Assembly: GCA_963931865.1 (NCBI GenBank)
Contig: OZ007509.1
Location: 6,774,882-6,838,881 of the forward strand
DNA length: 64,000 nt
Source of the DNA: Axinella damicornis
Lineage: Eukaryota; Porifera; Demospongiae; Axinellida; Axinellidae
Direction: 5' to 3'
Under the pieces are notes generated by a model. It was not told the origin of the DNA. It ran no database searches and saw nothing but the letters and a program-made list of their open reading frames with translations. Of the stretch, positions 42,156 to 53,669 are shown piece after piece. The first letter of the stretch is position 1; each line of letters starts with the position of its first letter. Made by a program: the position numbers and the translations under genes.

Positions 42156-42359
42156 GCTCTGCATGCAGGACATGAGATCGCTCAATTGAAGCACTCTCCC
42201 CGTCTTCATGAAATGCTTTAGCCCCTCACCGCGCGCTATAGTCTCCATCCTTGTTGAGGTAGGCCGTTCATAGTTCGTGTCTCAGTCTTTGACGTTGCAA
42301 TAACGTTTGTGGTTTGAATTAACGCATGACGCAATGACACGCAAAATACGAGCAGGAAG

Positions 42360-45300
42360 TGGTTTACGGCACGACGTACGATACATTACACTCCTGGTAT
42401 AGGAAAAATTGTGCCGCGTAATGTTACACTCCTGGTATAGGAAAAATTGTGCCGCGTAATGTAATCTATTCTAATCTAAATAATAAACGTTTGACTACTT
42501 TTGAATGGCGTACAAAGATTCTGACTACACCGTCGTGATCGCTATGATGCGGTGACACAAAATCAAAATAATTGTGCTGAAACTCACCTTGGTGGCGGAG
42601 ATACAAGCGCTTTTGTCATGCCGTCGGCCGCCATTGCTCGATCGCTCTCTTCGACGTTGATTGCCAGTAGTCTTATGAAGGCCCCACAAAGATTCTGACC
42701 ACACAGCCGTGATCGCTATCGTTCACTGACGCTTACATGCCAAAACTCACCGTGCTGGCGAAGTTGTTAGCACTGTAATAAGCTCTTGTCTTACTGTTGG
42801 ACGCCATTGCTGACTCGACAACGCGATCGACGACTGAGCATGGTCCTCACGTGACATGTGCGTTAATTGGAATGAGCTGCAAAACCTGGGTTGCGTGTCC
42901 AGCAAGTTGCAACCGGTTGCAACTCGGCTACCAGGAGTGCGGTTGCCCCTCGTTACACTCCTGGTATAGGAAATAAAGTGCCGCGTAATGTAATGTAATC
43001 TAAACTAAATAATAAACGTTTGACTACTTCCGAATGGCCTACAAAGATTCTGACTACACCGTCGTGATCGCTATGATGCAGTGACACAAAATCAAAATAA
43101 TTGTGCTGAAACTCACCTTGGTGGTGGAGATATGAACGCTTTTGTCTCGCCGTTGGCCGCCATTGCTCGAGCGCTCTCTTCGACTTCCGGTGGCAGTACC
43201 GTTCTTTGGAAAGGCACACGAAGATTCTGACCACACGGCCGTGATCGCTGTCGTTCACTGACGCTTACATGCCAAAACTCACCGTGCTGGCTAAGTTGTG
43301 AGTGCTGTAATAATGTCTTGTCGTCCGTTTGGTCGCCATTGCTCGCGATCGACTGAGCGTGGTTGCCACGTGGCCTGTGCATTAATTGGAACGAATTGCA
43401 ATATTTAGATTCGCTACGGCGAGTCGCAACCCCGGGATGTAACGCGGCTACCAGGAGTGCGGTTGCCCCTCGATTAATCTAATTAATGTAAATAATCAAA
43501 CCTCATAGCTCGCAGGAAAGGTCTACAGAGATTCTGACTACACCGTTGTGATGGCTATCATGCAGTTAGACAAACGTATAATAATTGTGTTGAAACTCAC
43601 CTTGGTGGTGGAGATACAAGCGCTTTTGTCTCGCCGTGGCCGCCATTGCTCGAGCGCTCTCTCCGACTTCCTGTGGCAGTACCGTTCTTAGCAAAGGCAC
43701 ACAAAGATTCTGACCACATGGCCGTGATCGCTGTCGTTCACTGACGCTTACATGCCAAAAATCACCGTGCTGGCAAAGTTGAAGTGCTGTAATAACTTCG
43801 TGCCTTCCCTTTGGCCGCCATTCCTAGCGATCGACAGAGCGTGGTTGCCACGTTGCATGTGCGTTAATTGGAACTAACTGCGAGTCACAGCCGGCGTTGC
43901 AACGGCTACCAGGAGTGCGGTTGCCCCTCGTTACACTCCTGGTAGGGGAAAAATTGTGCCGCGTAATCTAACTAATCTAAATAATTAAATAATCAAACCT
44001 CACAGCACGCAGGAAAGGTCTACAGAGATTCTGACTACACCGTCGTGATCGCTATCATGCAGTGACACGACCGTACAATAATTGTGCTGAAACTCACCTT
44101 GGTGGTGGAGATACAAGCGCTTTTGTCGTGCCGTCGGCCGCCATTGCTCGATCGTTCTCTTAGACGTTGGTGGCCAGTACAGTCATACGAAGGGCCCACG
44201 AAGATTCTGACCACACAGCCGTAATCGCTGTTGTTTACTGACGCTTACATACCAAAACTCACCGTGCTGGCAATGCTGTTATATTTCGTGTCTTCCCTTT
44301 GGTCGCCATTGCTAGCGTTCGTGGTTGCCACGTGGCAATAGCTTGTGCGTTAATTGGAACTAACTGCGATAAGCGCTACGGCGAGTCGCAGCCGCGTTGC
44401 AACGGCTACCAGGAGTGCGGTTGCCCCTCGCTAATAATGCAAATATAAACAAATAAAAAACCTCCCAGCCTGCAGGAAGGACCTACAAAGGTTCTGACTA
44501 AATCTTCATGATCACTATCGTGCAGTGACCCAACCTACAATTTTGTGGCTGAAATTCATCTTGGTAGTGGAGTTGTGAGTGCTTTTGTCTTCCCTTCAGC
44601 CGCCATTGCTCGAGCGCTCTCTTCAACTTTCAAAGTTTCATTGCCACAAAGACTATGACCACCCAGCGAGTTGCAACCGGTTGCATCGCGGCTACCAGGA
44701 GTGCGGTTGCCCCTCGCTAATAATGCAAATGTAAACAAATAAAAAACCTCCCAGCCCGCAGGAAGGACTTACAAAGGTTCTGACTAAATCTTCATGATCA
44801 CTATCGTGCAGTGACCCAACCGTACAATTTTGTTGCTGAAATTCATCTTGGTAGTGGAGTTGTGAGTGCTTTTGTCTTCCCTTCAGCCGCCATTGCTCGA
44901 GCGCTCTCTTCAACTTTCAAAGTTTCATTGCCACAAAGACTATGACCACCCAGCGAGTTGCAACCAGTTGCATCGCGGCTACCAGGAGTGCGGTTGCCCC
45001 TCGTAATTAATCTAAATAATAAACGTTTGACTACTTCGGAATGGCCTACAAAGATTCTGACTACACCATCGTGATCGCTATGATGCAGTGACACAAAATC
45101 AAAATAATTGCGCTGAAACTCACCTTGGTGGTGGAGATATGAACGCTTTTGTCTCGCCGTTGGCCGCCATTGCTCGAGCGCTCCTTCGACTTCCGGTGGC
45201 AGTACCGTTCTATGGAAAGGCACACGAAGATTCTGACCACACGGCCGTGATCGCTGTCGTTCACTGACGCTTACATGCCAAAACTCACCGTGCTGGCTAA

Positions 45301-45477
45301 GTTGTGAGTGCTGTAATAATGTTTTGTCGTCCTTTTGGTCGCCATTGCTTGCGATCGACTGAGCGTGGTTGCCACGTGGCCTGTGCGTTAATTGGAACGA
45401 ATTGCAATATTTAGCTTCGCTACGGCGAGTCGCAACCGGGGTTGCAACGCGGCTACCAGGAGTGCGGTTGCCCCTCG
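42360..45477 (-). repeat. Array of seven exon-like repeat units
   Basis: Units end (plus strand) in GCTACCAGGAGTGCGGTTGC at about 42952, 43472, 43930, 44430, 44716, 45003 and 45477, so the spacing is 460-520 bp for long units and about 287 bp for short ones. Long units contain two related half-units of about 170 bp. Read on the minus strand, each half-unit has an ATGGCG start followed by 15-20 codons and a strong splice donor (CACCAAG|GTGAGT or AGCACG|GTGAGT). Solo copies are at about 26.9, 36.1 and 55.1 kb. Confidence 0.85.
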
Positions 45478-45638
45478 TATATATAAAGAAACAAATATAT
45501 GGAAAATTCACAGCAAACTCGTCTATGTGGGGCTCGCTCAGGCTCGCCCCAATAACTCTATTCCTTTAACCGATGAAGCCGTCTGTAGACGGCATGAGCA
45601 CATGTGTGTCTTAGCGAAAATCTACCGGGCATCGACTA

Positions 45639-45710
45639 GTACAGTCTCGGTGTACCAGACTCTTCGCGCACGGCCGTGCGCGAAGAGTCTGGTACCGAGA
45701 CTAGGCGCCA
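45639..45710. mobile_element. 72-bp palindromic element with 11-bp direct flanks
   Basis: An almost perfect palindrome containing GTACCAGACTCTTCGCGCAC and its complement. GGCATCGACTA flanks both sides (45628-45638, 45711-45721). Confidence 0.85.
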
Positions 45711-45800
45711 GGCATCGACTAAGGGGTATTGCGCAATGATGCAAAAAGTACAAAAATTCCAAGATGGCGAACATGTAGATTGTAAGCGGTGTTCTTGAAC

Positions 45801-46269
45801 CAGGGCCGGCGCCACCGGTACGGCCGGTACGGCCATGGCCGTACCAGTTTTTGAGGAGGAAAAATGGCGTTGCTGGGATTTTGACTTACAAGCGCGTAGC
45901 TAGTTACATCCAAAGTTTCCTCCTTGAGGCTTCCGCCGGCCAACGGCGGCCATGCATGTTATCACGAGTCGAATCGCGTCGATTTTCATGGTCTAGGGAC
46001 GAGACCAACACACACGGAATGGAGACAGACTAACGCGCCGTGACCCTTCCAGCCAACTTACATTTTCCTTTCCACGTCGAGCTACAGTGAGACAGTCATG
46101 GAAAGTAGTGGCAGTGCAATACAAAGCACGAAGGTGCTACGGAGAGCTCATCCTGGTAACTGAAAAATGAAGGTGAAAAAATTTTTCGCGGATTGATCAC
46201 CACCACGCGCCTCTATGCACTGCCTTTGGCAGTGGCCGTACCACTCCAAAATAGCTGGCGCCGGTCCTG
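45801..46269. mobile_element. hAT-like element, 469 bp
   Basis: Ends CAGGGCCGGCGCCA and TGGCGCCGGTCCTG (13 of 14 match inverted). The flanks do not show a clear 8-bp duplication. Subterminal GGCCGTACC is repeated inverted. Confidence 0.55.
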
Positions 46270-46297
46270 TCAACAGCTGGATAACGTCGATTACGAC

Positions 46298-46681
46298 TAG
46301 TCTCGGAACCAGACCCTTCGTGCGGGGGAGGAGGAAAGGGTCTGGGCACGTTCCTACATTCGAGTTGTCCTCACGGAACGTAATTATGCGTGGTAATTAG
46401 CGATCAACTGCGATACCACGCGTACGATCACAGTCGACCTGCTCGTTGCTCTCTTCGACTTTTGTCAGTCACTCGCGGGTAACGCCATACGGCACAGCGG
46501 TTCGCCATGTCTAGTCACTGGCGACACCGAAACCCTGGAGAAAAATCATTTCCCTGACGTCATTCACAATCAACGCTTCTGATTCGTTAGGTCAACATTC
46601 CGACCTGGGGACAACTCGAATGTAAGATGGTGCCCAGACCCTTTCCTCCTCCCCCGCACGAAGGGTCTGGTTCCGAGACTA
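46298..46681. mobile_element. 384-bp TIR element with exact 9-bp target duplication
   Basis: Ends TAGTCTCGGAACCAGACCC and its exact reverse complement, arms of about 54 bp. GATTACGAC flanks both sides (46289-46297, 46682-46690). Inside, a second pair GACAACTCGAATGTA / TACATTCGAGTTGTCC continues the arms. Confidence 0.95.
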
Positions 46682-46691
46682 GATTACGACC

Positions 46692-47074
46692 TTGATGATG
46701 GATAAAACAGCGATATTGAACGAGAAGGAGTCCGTAGCTACCTTCCTAGGGCTGGCTTGGGCGGTTTTGAGGACGGTGATCGAGACCGGAGAAGACAATG
46801 GAGACGAAAACATGGACGCGATGGAGACGATAAAGAAATGGCTACTATCCCTCCCCATAGTCGGGACCAGGATGATCTGGACGCTGCCTCAAGTAAGTCT
46901 ATGCTTCTTGAACCTACAAATATAGTTTAGTAGTCCGTGAATGTCTAGGAAAGAAATGGCAATATTGTAAGTGTGACTGTATTCTGTATACAGTGTGAAG
47001 AGTACACGGAGCAGTCCTTCCCCTTCCTCTCAAGGCTCTGCCAGTTCCTCTGTGTTTGTAGAAGGTCTGCATGA
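46692..47074 (+). CDS. Unrecognised two-exon candidate gene
   Basis: The ATG at 46692 opens 67 codons ending at a strong donor (CAA|GTAAGT, 46892). An acceptor (TATACAG) at 46993 continues in phase 0 for 26 codons to TGA at 47074, giving a 93-residue acidic-helical protein with FLGLAWAVLR and WLLSLPIVGTRM helices. After the stop, the EQSFPFLS-type segment recurs twice in another frame to about 47189, so the true 3' part may be longer or frame-broken. The start codon lies two bases beyond the target duplication of the preceding TIR element, so the insertion may have separated the exon from its original 5' part. No homologue recognised. Confidence 0.35.
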
Positions 47075-47263
47075 GCAATCCAGTCCATTCCTATCATGGA
47101 TCAGCCTGCTGAGACCCTTCCCCTCATGGATCTGCCAGCTCCTCTCTAGATCATGCATCAAGTCACCCCGGGACGTCCGTCCGTCCTGAAAGACGAGGAC
47201 CAAACGACGACATGGACAAGGACGGGGCGAGGACATGGACTCGGTGCATTATATGGTGATCAG

Positions 47264-47264
<1 letters not shown>

Positions 47265-47302
<38 letters not shown>
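47265..47302. repeat. Poly-G tract, 38 G
   Basis: Longest G run in the window; a strong G-quadruplex candidate. Confidence 0.9.
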
Positions 47303-47303
<1 letters not shown>

Positions 47304-48092
47304 GCGAGGGGAGAGGGAGTGAGAGAGTGCAAGGGGAGGGGAGAGCAAATGCAAACAGTTGACTGTCCGCCTATACAAATGACCAGTGCATTTCACGGGG
47401 TTCCTACGAGAAAGAAGAAAGGGACACTGCCGCCTTTCTCTTCAAAAGTAGCAAAGCCAGGTCCTCCTGTTCATGATAGTATGTTGTATGGGCCTTTGCA
47501 AGGTCTTTTGTTTGACTAGGAATTAATTGCTGGTAGTGGAGACAGCTAGGTATACGCAACGTAAGATGCGCCATTATGGAAGGCCACAGTCTAACGTCAC
47601 TGTTGATGAAATGGTGTTGTTTGGAGGTATATATTCTGTCATGCACACACAAACATGCAGGTTAGTGACATTCCAGTGCAGAAGAATGAGCTGGCAGTGT
47701 GGGCTATTGTCGTTTACATCTATTCCTTGGATTTGAGGGCGTGTGCAGTCTTCTTCGAAACACTGGTTCTGATACTTGTCTTTGTGATGCTCCTGTCTGC
47801 TCTCTTGGACTGCTGGAGTCATATGAGGGGCTCTTGAGGATAGCATAACAATACACAAGTGTTTATTTCTTGAAAATGCTTGCATGGTGTGCTGTTACAA
47901 TGGCAATAATAATATAATAATCATCAAATTCTTTGAAAATTTACCTGGATTTTTACCGTGCACGTAACTGCTAGGGCTCTAAGAATGACGTGTATAAATA
48001 GCTCTGCTAGCTAAAAATGCCTGGTTGCTACTGAGTTTGACGCATAGCGGCGCTGCTATGGATTTTTAAGTAAACGCTGTTCAATTTCCTCG
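47303..48092. other. Non-coding stretch; nothing firm
   Basis: A plus-strand hydrophobic 60-codon frame at 47655 and an opposing 100-codon frame were examined and not accepted. Confidence 0.35.
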
Positions 48093-48096
48093 TTAA

Positions 48097-48573
48097 CCCT
48101 TTAAGCCCCATTGACGTCTTTAGACGTCATTTAGACCCTGCGCACTTGTAGGGCTTCTCGTCAGTCCAAAAAGGCTTTGCCTGTCGTGGGCGTTGTTTTG
48201 ATTTTAATGAGATTCATTGACCCGAGAATTTTTTTTTTATTCTAATGATATTCATAGACCCCACCCAGGCCCTCAAGAAAAACATGCAAATTGGTGGTGT
48301 AAGGTGTGCCATCAGTCAGATCTGGTCCCAGTTTAGGGAAATGCTGGGCGAAAATCCGGCTGACATCCACCTTTGACCTCCGATTGCTGGGCTTGTGGGG
48401 GGTCATGAATATCATTAACAGTATTGCCAGAGGGGTCTCTCCATGTGTGCGGGCCCCACCAAGTTTGGCCGCTGAGGAGCGAATGCTGCGGGAGAGGAGT
48501 ACCTACCAAAGTGGTGTGCGCTGAATGCATGAAAATGTGTCGTCTTGGTGGGAAGAATTCGGTGGTTAAAGGG
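48097..48573. mobile_element. piggyBac-like element at the segment A/B junction
   Basis: TTAA flanks at 48093-48096 and 48574-48577; ends CCCTTTAAGCCCCATTGACG and CCACCGAATTC-type, inverted relative to 21331-21940. Segment B homology starts at the very next base. Confidence 0.85.
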
Positions 48574-48860
48574 TTAACCATCCTACTTCACAACCTTCAT
48601 ATATACATGACACCCAAGAGCAATGGTCAAACCGGATATGTAGTCCCATTGGGCTATGGTGGCCACCACGGTAGGGCCGGGGAATATCGCAATATTATTA
48701 GTCTTTTGATCTCCCAATGAATATAACCACTGGTGTCAGCATCAGTTTTTTGGTCAACCAAAACGTAAATGGGTCAAGTTTAGCGACATCTTTGACATCA
48801 ATCTGTTCAACAAACTCACACAAGTATGTAGAGGGCAGCAGATAACCCATATAACTTTAA

Positions 48861-49831
48861 GGTAGTAAACATGGGTACCGCGATCTCCGAAACCAAGTTG
48901 ATGGATAAATGGGCAGCATCAAAGCGTACACAAGTTTCAGCAATACTTTGCATCAAACTGCTCCCTCTGCTTGAAAATGCCCTAAAACTCAACTTTAAGG
49001 CCCTCTACCAAACTGAAAATTTGGACCCTCTCCAAGGCCCCACCCATACTCTGACCCCATCATCAATACACACACAAAACAGGCCCAAAAACTATGGATG
49101 GATTTACCACCTGCTCTCCTCACTTGCAGGCTACAGCCCAAAACTCACTGCCACCCTCAAAAACAGAGGTTTGGCTACCCTAGGCTTTCAAAAAAAATTC
49201 CACGCACACCGACTAAAACCGACTCAAGCCAAGGCCAGTTTCCAAAAGGTCAACCTACCCCTTGCAAAACTAGGGATGCTTTTCCACGTTCACCTCTCGG
49301 TTACAGAGTTTTGGCCACACATCTACTCCCTCTCACCAGCCCAGTCCAGCTACCAAACCAGCCAAATTCGCCCTAACACGAAAATGGGCGGGGCCTGTAA
49401 TGCCGAAAGGTCAACTCTCTAGAGTACCTTGGCCAGGGAGCTGTCGGAGGCTGTTCACTTTCCAGGCTGTTCTTCGGCCACTTCAGCAGACCCACAAACA
49501 TTCCTGCTCACTCCACCTAGCTATTCACACTCAGATAGCCCATCGCTACATTCAATAAGCCAGAATAGCTCTTCACTTAAAAAAAAAAAAGAAAAAAAAA
49601 AAAAAAAGAGTGTTCAAACAAATCTTCAAAGTACCGCACGGCCACATCAGAGTACCGATTTGAAACTCGAAAGGGCCGCTAGCCGCATCAAAGAGAGAAG
49701 CCCCCCTTGTTTATTCCGATGGGAAAACGTAAACAGATGAATAGCTCTAAATAACCGTATGCGAGTGACGTCATCTCATTAATTATTCATGAGCAGAATT
49801 GCGCGATTTCGCCGATGCCGTGCTTCCTACC
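48861..49831. mobile_element. 971-bp TTAA-inserted element, absent from segment A
   Basis: TTAA on both sides (48857-48860, 49832-49835); ends GGTAGTAAACATGGG and its imperfect complement CCGTGCTTCCTACC. Segment A has ATAACGTTAACTGG, the empty site. Contains a 183-codon plus-strand frame (48871-49422) without a recognised domain and an A-rich run near 49580. Confidence 0.85.
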
Positions 49832-49835
49832 TTAA

Positions 49836-51344
49836 CTGGAAGCCACAACAAGTGGCATTAATAATCAATGGGCGGTCCCCAAACTTCAAGGGTCAGATTA
49901 TACTAAGTACGATGGACTGACTGGGATAGACGAAATTTACTTCCCATGTGATGATGAAACTGTGTACCGGTATGCATATCCAAATGACAAGGACATGAGG
50001 TTGGTTTGCTAACGTATAACTATATGCGAACATCACACCCCTTTCCATCAGTTTAGTGTGAGCAGTTAGCTACCTAAGTGGCCTGGACTGAGGCTGAGAG
50101 CTTTGACTCATGTGACAGTATAGTCTTTCGATCAGCAGGGTGACATGTCACCACATACATAGTACAGAAATAGCCGCATACAAGGCTGCACCACTTTGTG
50201 TACGAGAGTTTAATTGCTACTGTATATGATGAGCCTTTCTTGGTATCAATGCTTGCAAACTGACAAATTGCCAATCTAGACAGACTAGAATTCGAACTCG
50301 CTATGCTTACGTACGATTCGCATTCGACTCTAGAAGCATGCAGGCTAATCTAGCTACCATGCAGATAACTGAACAGTTTCAGAGTCAAACTTCACTTCAA
50401 CAGTAGCAGTGATAGATGGCAACTTGAACAAAAACTGAGATAAGACTGAGAATGATACAAGTGTGGAAAAACAGAGGCCCTAGCAGTGCACAGATCAAAA
50501 AACTGGACAGACTGGATAGACTGGACAGACTGGACTAGCCAATCAACACATCCACATTAGCCATTGAGGCGCACAAAGAAACTATTGAAGCAAAGAATGA
50601 CTTAACCATTACATACACTAAAGAGAGTCTTAGCTGAGTCCAACAGCTACGATTGCCATGTGTTCCTCCGAAGTAATTATCAGATCACAATACAGAGAAC
50701 AGTCCAGTCTTAGACTAACAAACATTGCACTTGATTGCGTTTCAACTGACCAATCAGATCTCACTGAAGCGATTCGTTCCATGACTCTCGTGATTGTAAA
50801 CCAAGCTGCTGGCATGTGATCAGCCTGGCAGAGAGCGTCTAAAAGCCTACTCTCGATCGAGCTAAACTAGTCCAACCTGGATGCCTCCAAGGGTACAGAA
50901 CTCGTCCTCAACTCTAGCTGCAGTACTTCACCAGTTCATAGGTGATCTAGTGCAATGTTTGCTAGACCCTCTCCGCCTTCCATGCATGGCTTCGCCGCAT
51001 GCATGTGTAACTGGCCTGGCGGAGAGGTGCTAGTGGCTAGACTGAGAACAGTCATACACAATTTCACACCCAAGGTAGGGTAAACCCATGGCAGGCTTCC
51101 TATATGGCGACAGCTATGTTGCTACTAAAAGGTTACATGTATAATTATATACTGAGTAGCTACATAAGTTGCGTATTAATTTGTAGCTACACTACCCCTT
51201 TCCAAGATGAACATTAATAAATTCATACATGTAATAATCATTCATACAGCAGTAACACATGCATGGTTTATCATCGCTGATGGCGTTAGCCTCTTCTATG
51301 GATAATAAAGATCTGTGTCTGTTTGTGATTTTATTACATCAGAT
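49836..51344. other. Spacer of segment B
   Basis: Matches segment A except for about 420 bp (50224-50640) not found there and a degenerate version of the 22014-22404 TIR element at about 50703-51045. No gene. Confidence 0.5.
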
Positions 51345-53669
51345 TCATGTTTTCTGGATAGACACCAACCAGTCCACTCCAGATAGGTTTGAGGTGTTAC
51401 TGATTATGTTCCAATCTTCCCTCAGAAATGATGCCTTTCCATGAGCTTCTGTAGCCATGTACTCCCTCTTTCTAATGTCACGTAAGGTTCGCTGATGCCA
51501 CACATAGACGCCTGTAGGATCTTTGTTACTGCAATTTCTGCAGATCAAGTCACTGGATAGTATGGTGACCTTTGGCCCATTTCTGCACTGTCCATGTGTG
51601 GCCATGCCGCCTTCTTCTTTATGCCATGTGATGTCACACTCGTCCAAGGCTAAGTTGAACTTGGTTTGATCATCTGGGTTGTTTATTCGAGCCATTAGAT
51701 GCCATAGTAAATCTGTGGAAGAACAATAGCATGACATTGTATTTTGCAACTTGATAAAAAAGGAACCCTTTTGATAAGTAGCTACATGTGGCATGCGCAT
51801 ATGACACATGGGGTAGGACAGTAGTGCAAAGTGTACCCATTGCATTGTGCCCTACCCTCTGCAACTAGGGTGTGTGGTGGTGCACTTGTAGGTTGAGAAT
51901 CTCTAGTGCTCAACTCAGGCTCTGTCCTGGGTTCGAATCCCATTAAACCCCACTTCTGTTGAAGGGCAGTGTGCCTTAGACAAAGGAATTGCCATTTGTC
52001 CTTCCTGTAAATCAAATTTAAGCAATGCCATTTATGATAACTCGAGCGAGCTCCGAGTGATGATGTCATCACCATCCACCATTAGGACCTGCATGCATGG
52101 AGATCTACTGCACTGAAGATGCAGCGTATTCCTGGGTGATCTGTTCAAAAGGAACTCAACCAAACTTGTATCTTTACAATGCAGTTTGTTATACCTGAAC
52201 AAGTTGAGGGTTAGAGCATCACATCTAGAGGCATAGTTATGTGTGTTTATTGCACACTTACTTTGTTGGAGGGTATACTAGTACATAATATCGGTGCCAA
52301 TTGGAGGATTTAGCTGTTTAATGATCTTTCTAAGTAGCTATGTATAGGATAGAGCCTTACACCCTGGGAACAAAGGGCAGGGTTATATGGTTGAGGGTGC
52401 AGCCCAAGCCCAAATAGGGTACGAATGGGAGACCTCTATCTCACTTAGACCATACCCAGTAGCAACCAATTGAATAGTGAAGATTGCATGAGGACATAAA
52501 CTCCCTGTGGAAGCCAGCAAACACAAAGCTTACACCTCATTAATTATTCATACATTGTGTGAAAACGATTACTTTTTTGCACACAAATCGAGGAGTAAAT
52601 GGAAGTGCATGCAGATAGCATCTTTCACACACATTTACAACTAGCTATCATTCTTGTGACTCATCAGTGGTAAATCTCTCCCAAGCTAGTTGCCTTGTTC
52701 CCAGGCCTTTCCCACCGCCAGTGTTTCATCACTTCCAGTATGTCATACTGGAAGCGATTAAATACTGGCAGTGGGAACGGCCTGGGAACGAGGCTAGATA
52801 TTTCATCCCAAAGCCATTGAATCATTGATGTGTTAAATAAGTTACATTACAATCTCACTTGTTTTCTTGGAGCTCCTGAATAAAACAAATCCCATACAGA
52901 GTGTCTGTCTCCGCTCCCTCCACCGCCTCCAATGAAATATCCCTTCAGACCCAATCACATCGCTATCCCAGTATTTATCAAGAACAGGTTGTATATTCTT
53001 GAAAATAATTGCATCAGTATCATAATTTGCAATGTCATAACACCAGTAGTGGAGTAGCCTGACTATGGTGAGCCTAGTTATCCAGACATCGGAATACATT
53101 ATAAGTCTAGCATTCGGGATGATCACATTCGATCGATTGATGTACACTGAGGGCACTCCCTTCCCTTGCAAGAACAAGTGAAGTTGTTCATCCAAAGCAA
53201 TTATTAGCACATTTTCAAGTGGGGCCTTGGCTTTAATCAAGGCAGCAATAAGCCAGTTTAGGAGAGAGGGCATATATTTGGATTCTGCAACAACCATGTT
53301 GACCTGCCTATTGGCCATATTTTTCAAGATTGTCTTTATCTCTGCCACCCAGGATGATTTCAAGATTTCCCTTAATGGTCTCAGTACATGCGAGTTGGGC
53401 ATCACAAGATCTTGATATGCAGGAGAGTGTTGAAGAGCAGAGGCTGGAACAACAGTGCTCATACAATCACGCTTCTCTGCAGTAACAATTAATCCATTGG
53501 ACTTTTTTATTGCTGCTTGGTGTCTCACTCGATGTGGAAATGGACCGTCGTATGTTGTTCCAATGACTGTGAGTGATACAACCAAGATTGCCAGTACTGC
53601 AACGCCAAAGACCAACCTGTAAGTATCCACTCTCTGTCCATGGCCAACTGCTTTGATCATGTTGAGCAT
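51345..53669 (-). CDS. Nucleotide-diphospho-sugar transferase (PF03407-type), intact copy B
   Basis: Exon 1 53669-52859 and exon 2 51712-51345, with donor ACAA|GTGAGA and acceptor CCACAG|AT in phase 1, give 392 residues. Residues about 18-37 are a signal anchor, so the enzyme is a type II Golgi protein. The catalytic core has SDVWITRLTIV and the YDTDA acidic motif (216-220), with IIFKNIQPVLD behind it. Exon 2 supplies DDQTKFNLAL and the Cys/His-rich C-terminal part, as in PF03407 transferases (plant xylosyl/arabinosyl and animal relatives). Position 122 is Gln where copy A has a stop. The acceptor-like CACAG immediately before the ATG suggests a non-coding first exon upstream. Sugar specificity unknown. 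Confidence 0.8.
51865..52075. mobile_element. tRNA-derived SINE-like sequence in the transferase intron (B)
   Basis: Same B box GGGTTCGAATCCC and flanks as in segment A, so insertion preceded the A/B split. Confidence 0.55.

Noticed and set aside
42953..45511. A 222-codon minus-strand frame and relatives containing RGNRTPGSR
   Set aside because: Frames run through tandem repeat units and change phase between units; treated as a repeat family, not a gene.
47574..47885. Cadherin-like DVNDN motif in a minus-strand frame
   Set aside because: Only about five residues match and no second cadherin motif is near; likely chance.
48871..49422. 183-codon frame in the segment-B-specific insertion as a host gene
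   Set aside because: It lies wholly within a TTAA-flanked element absent from segment A and has no recognised domain.
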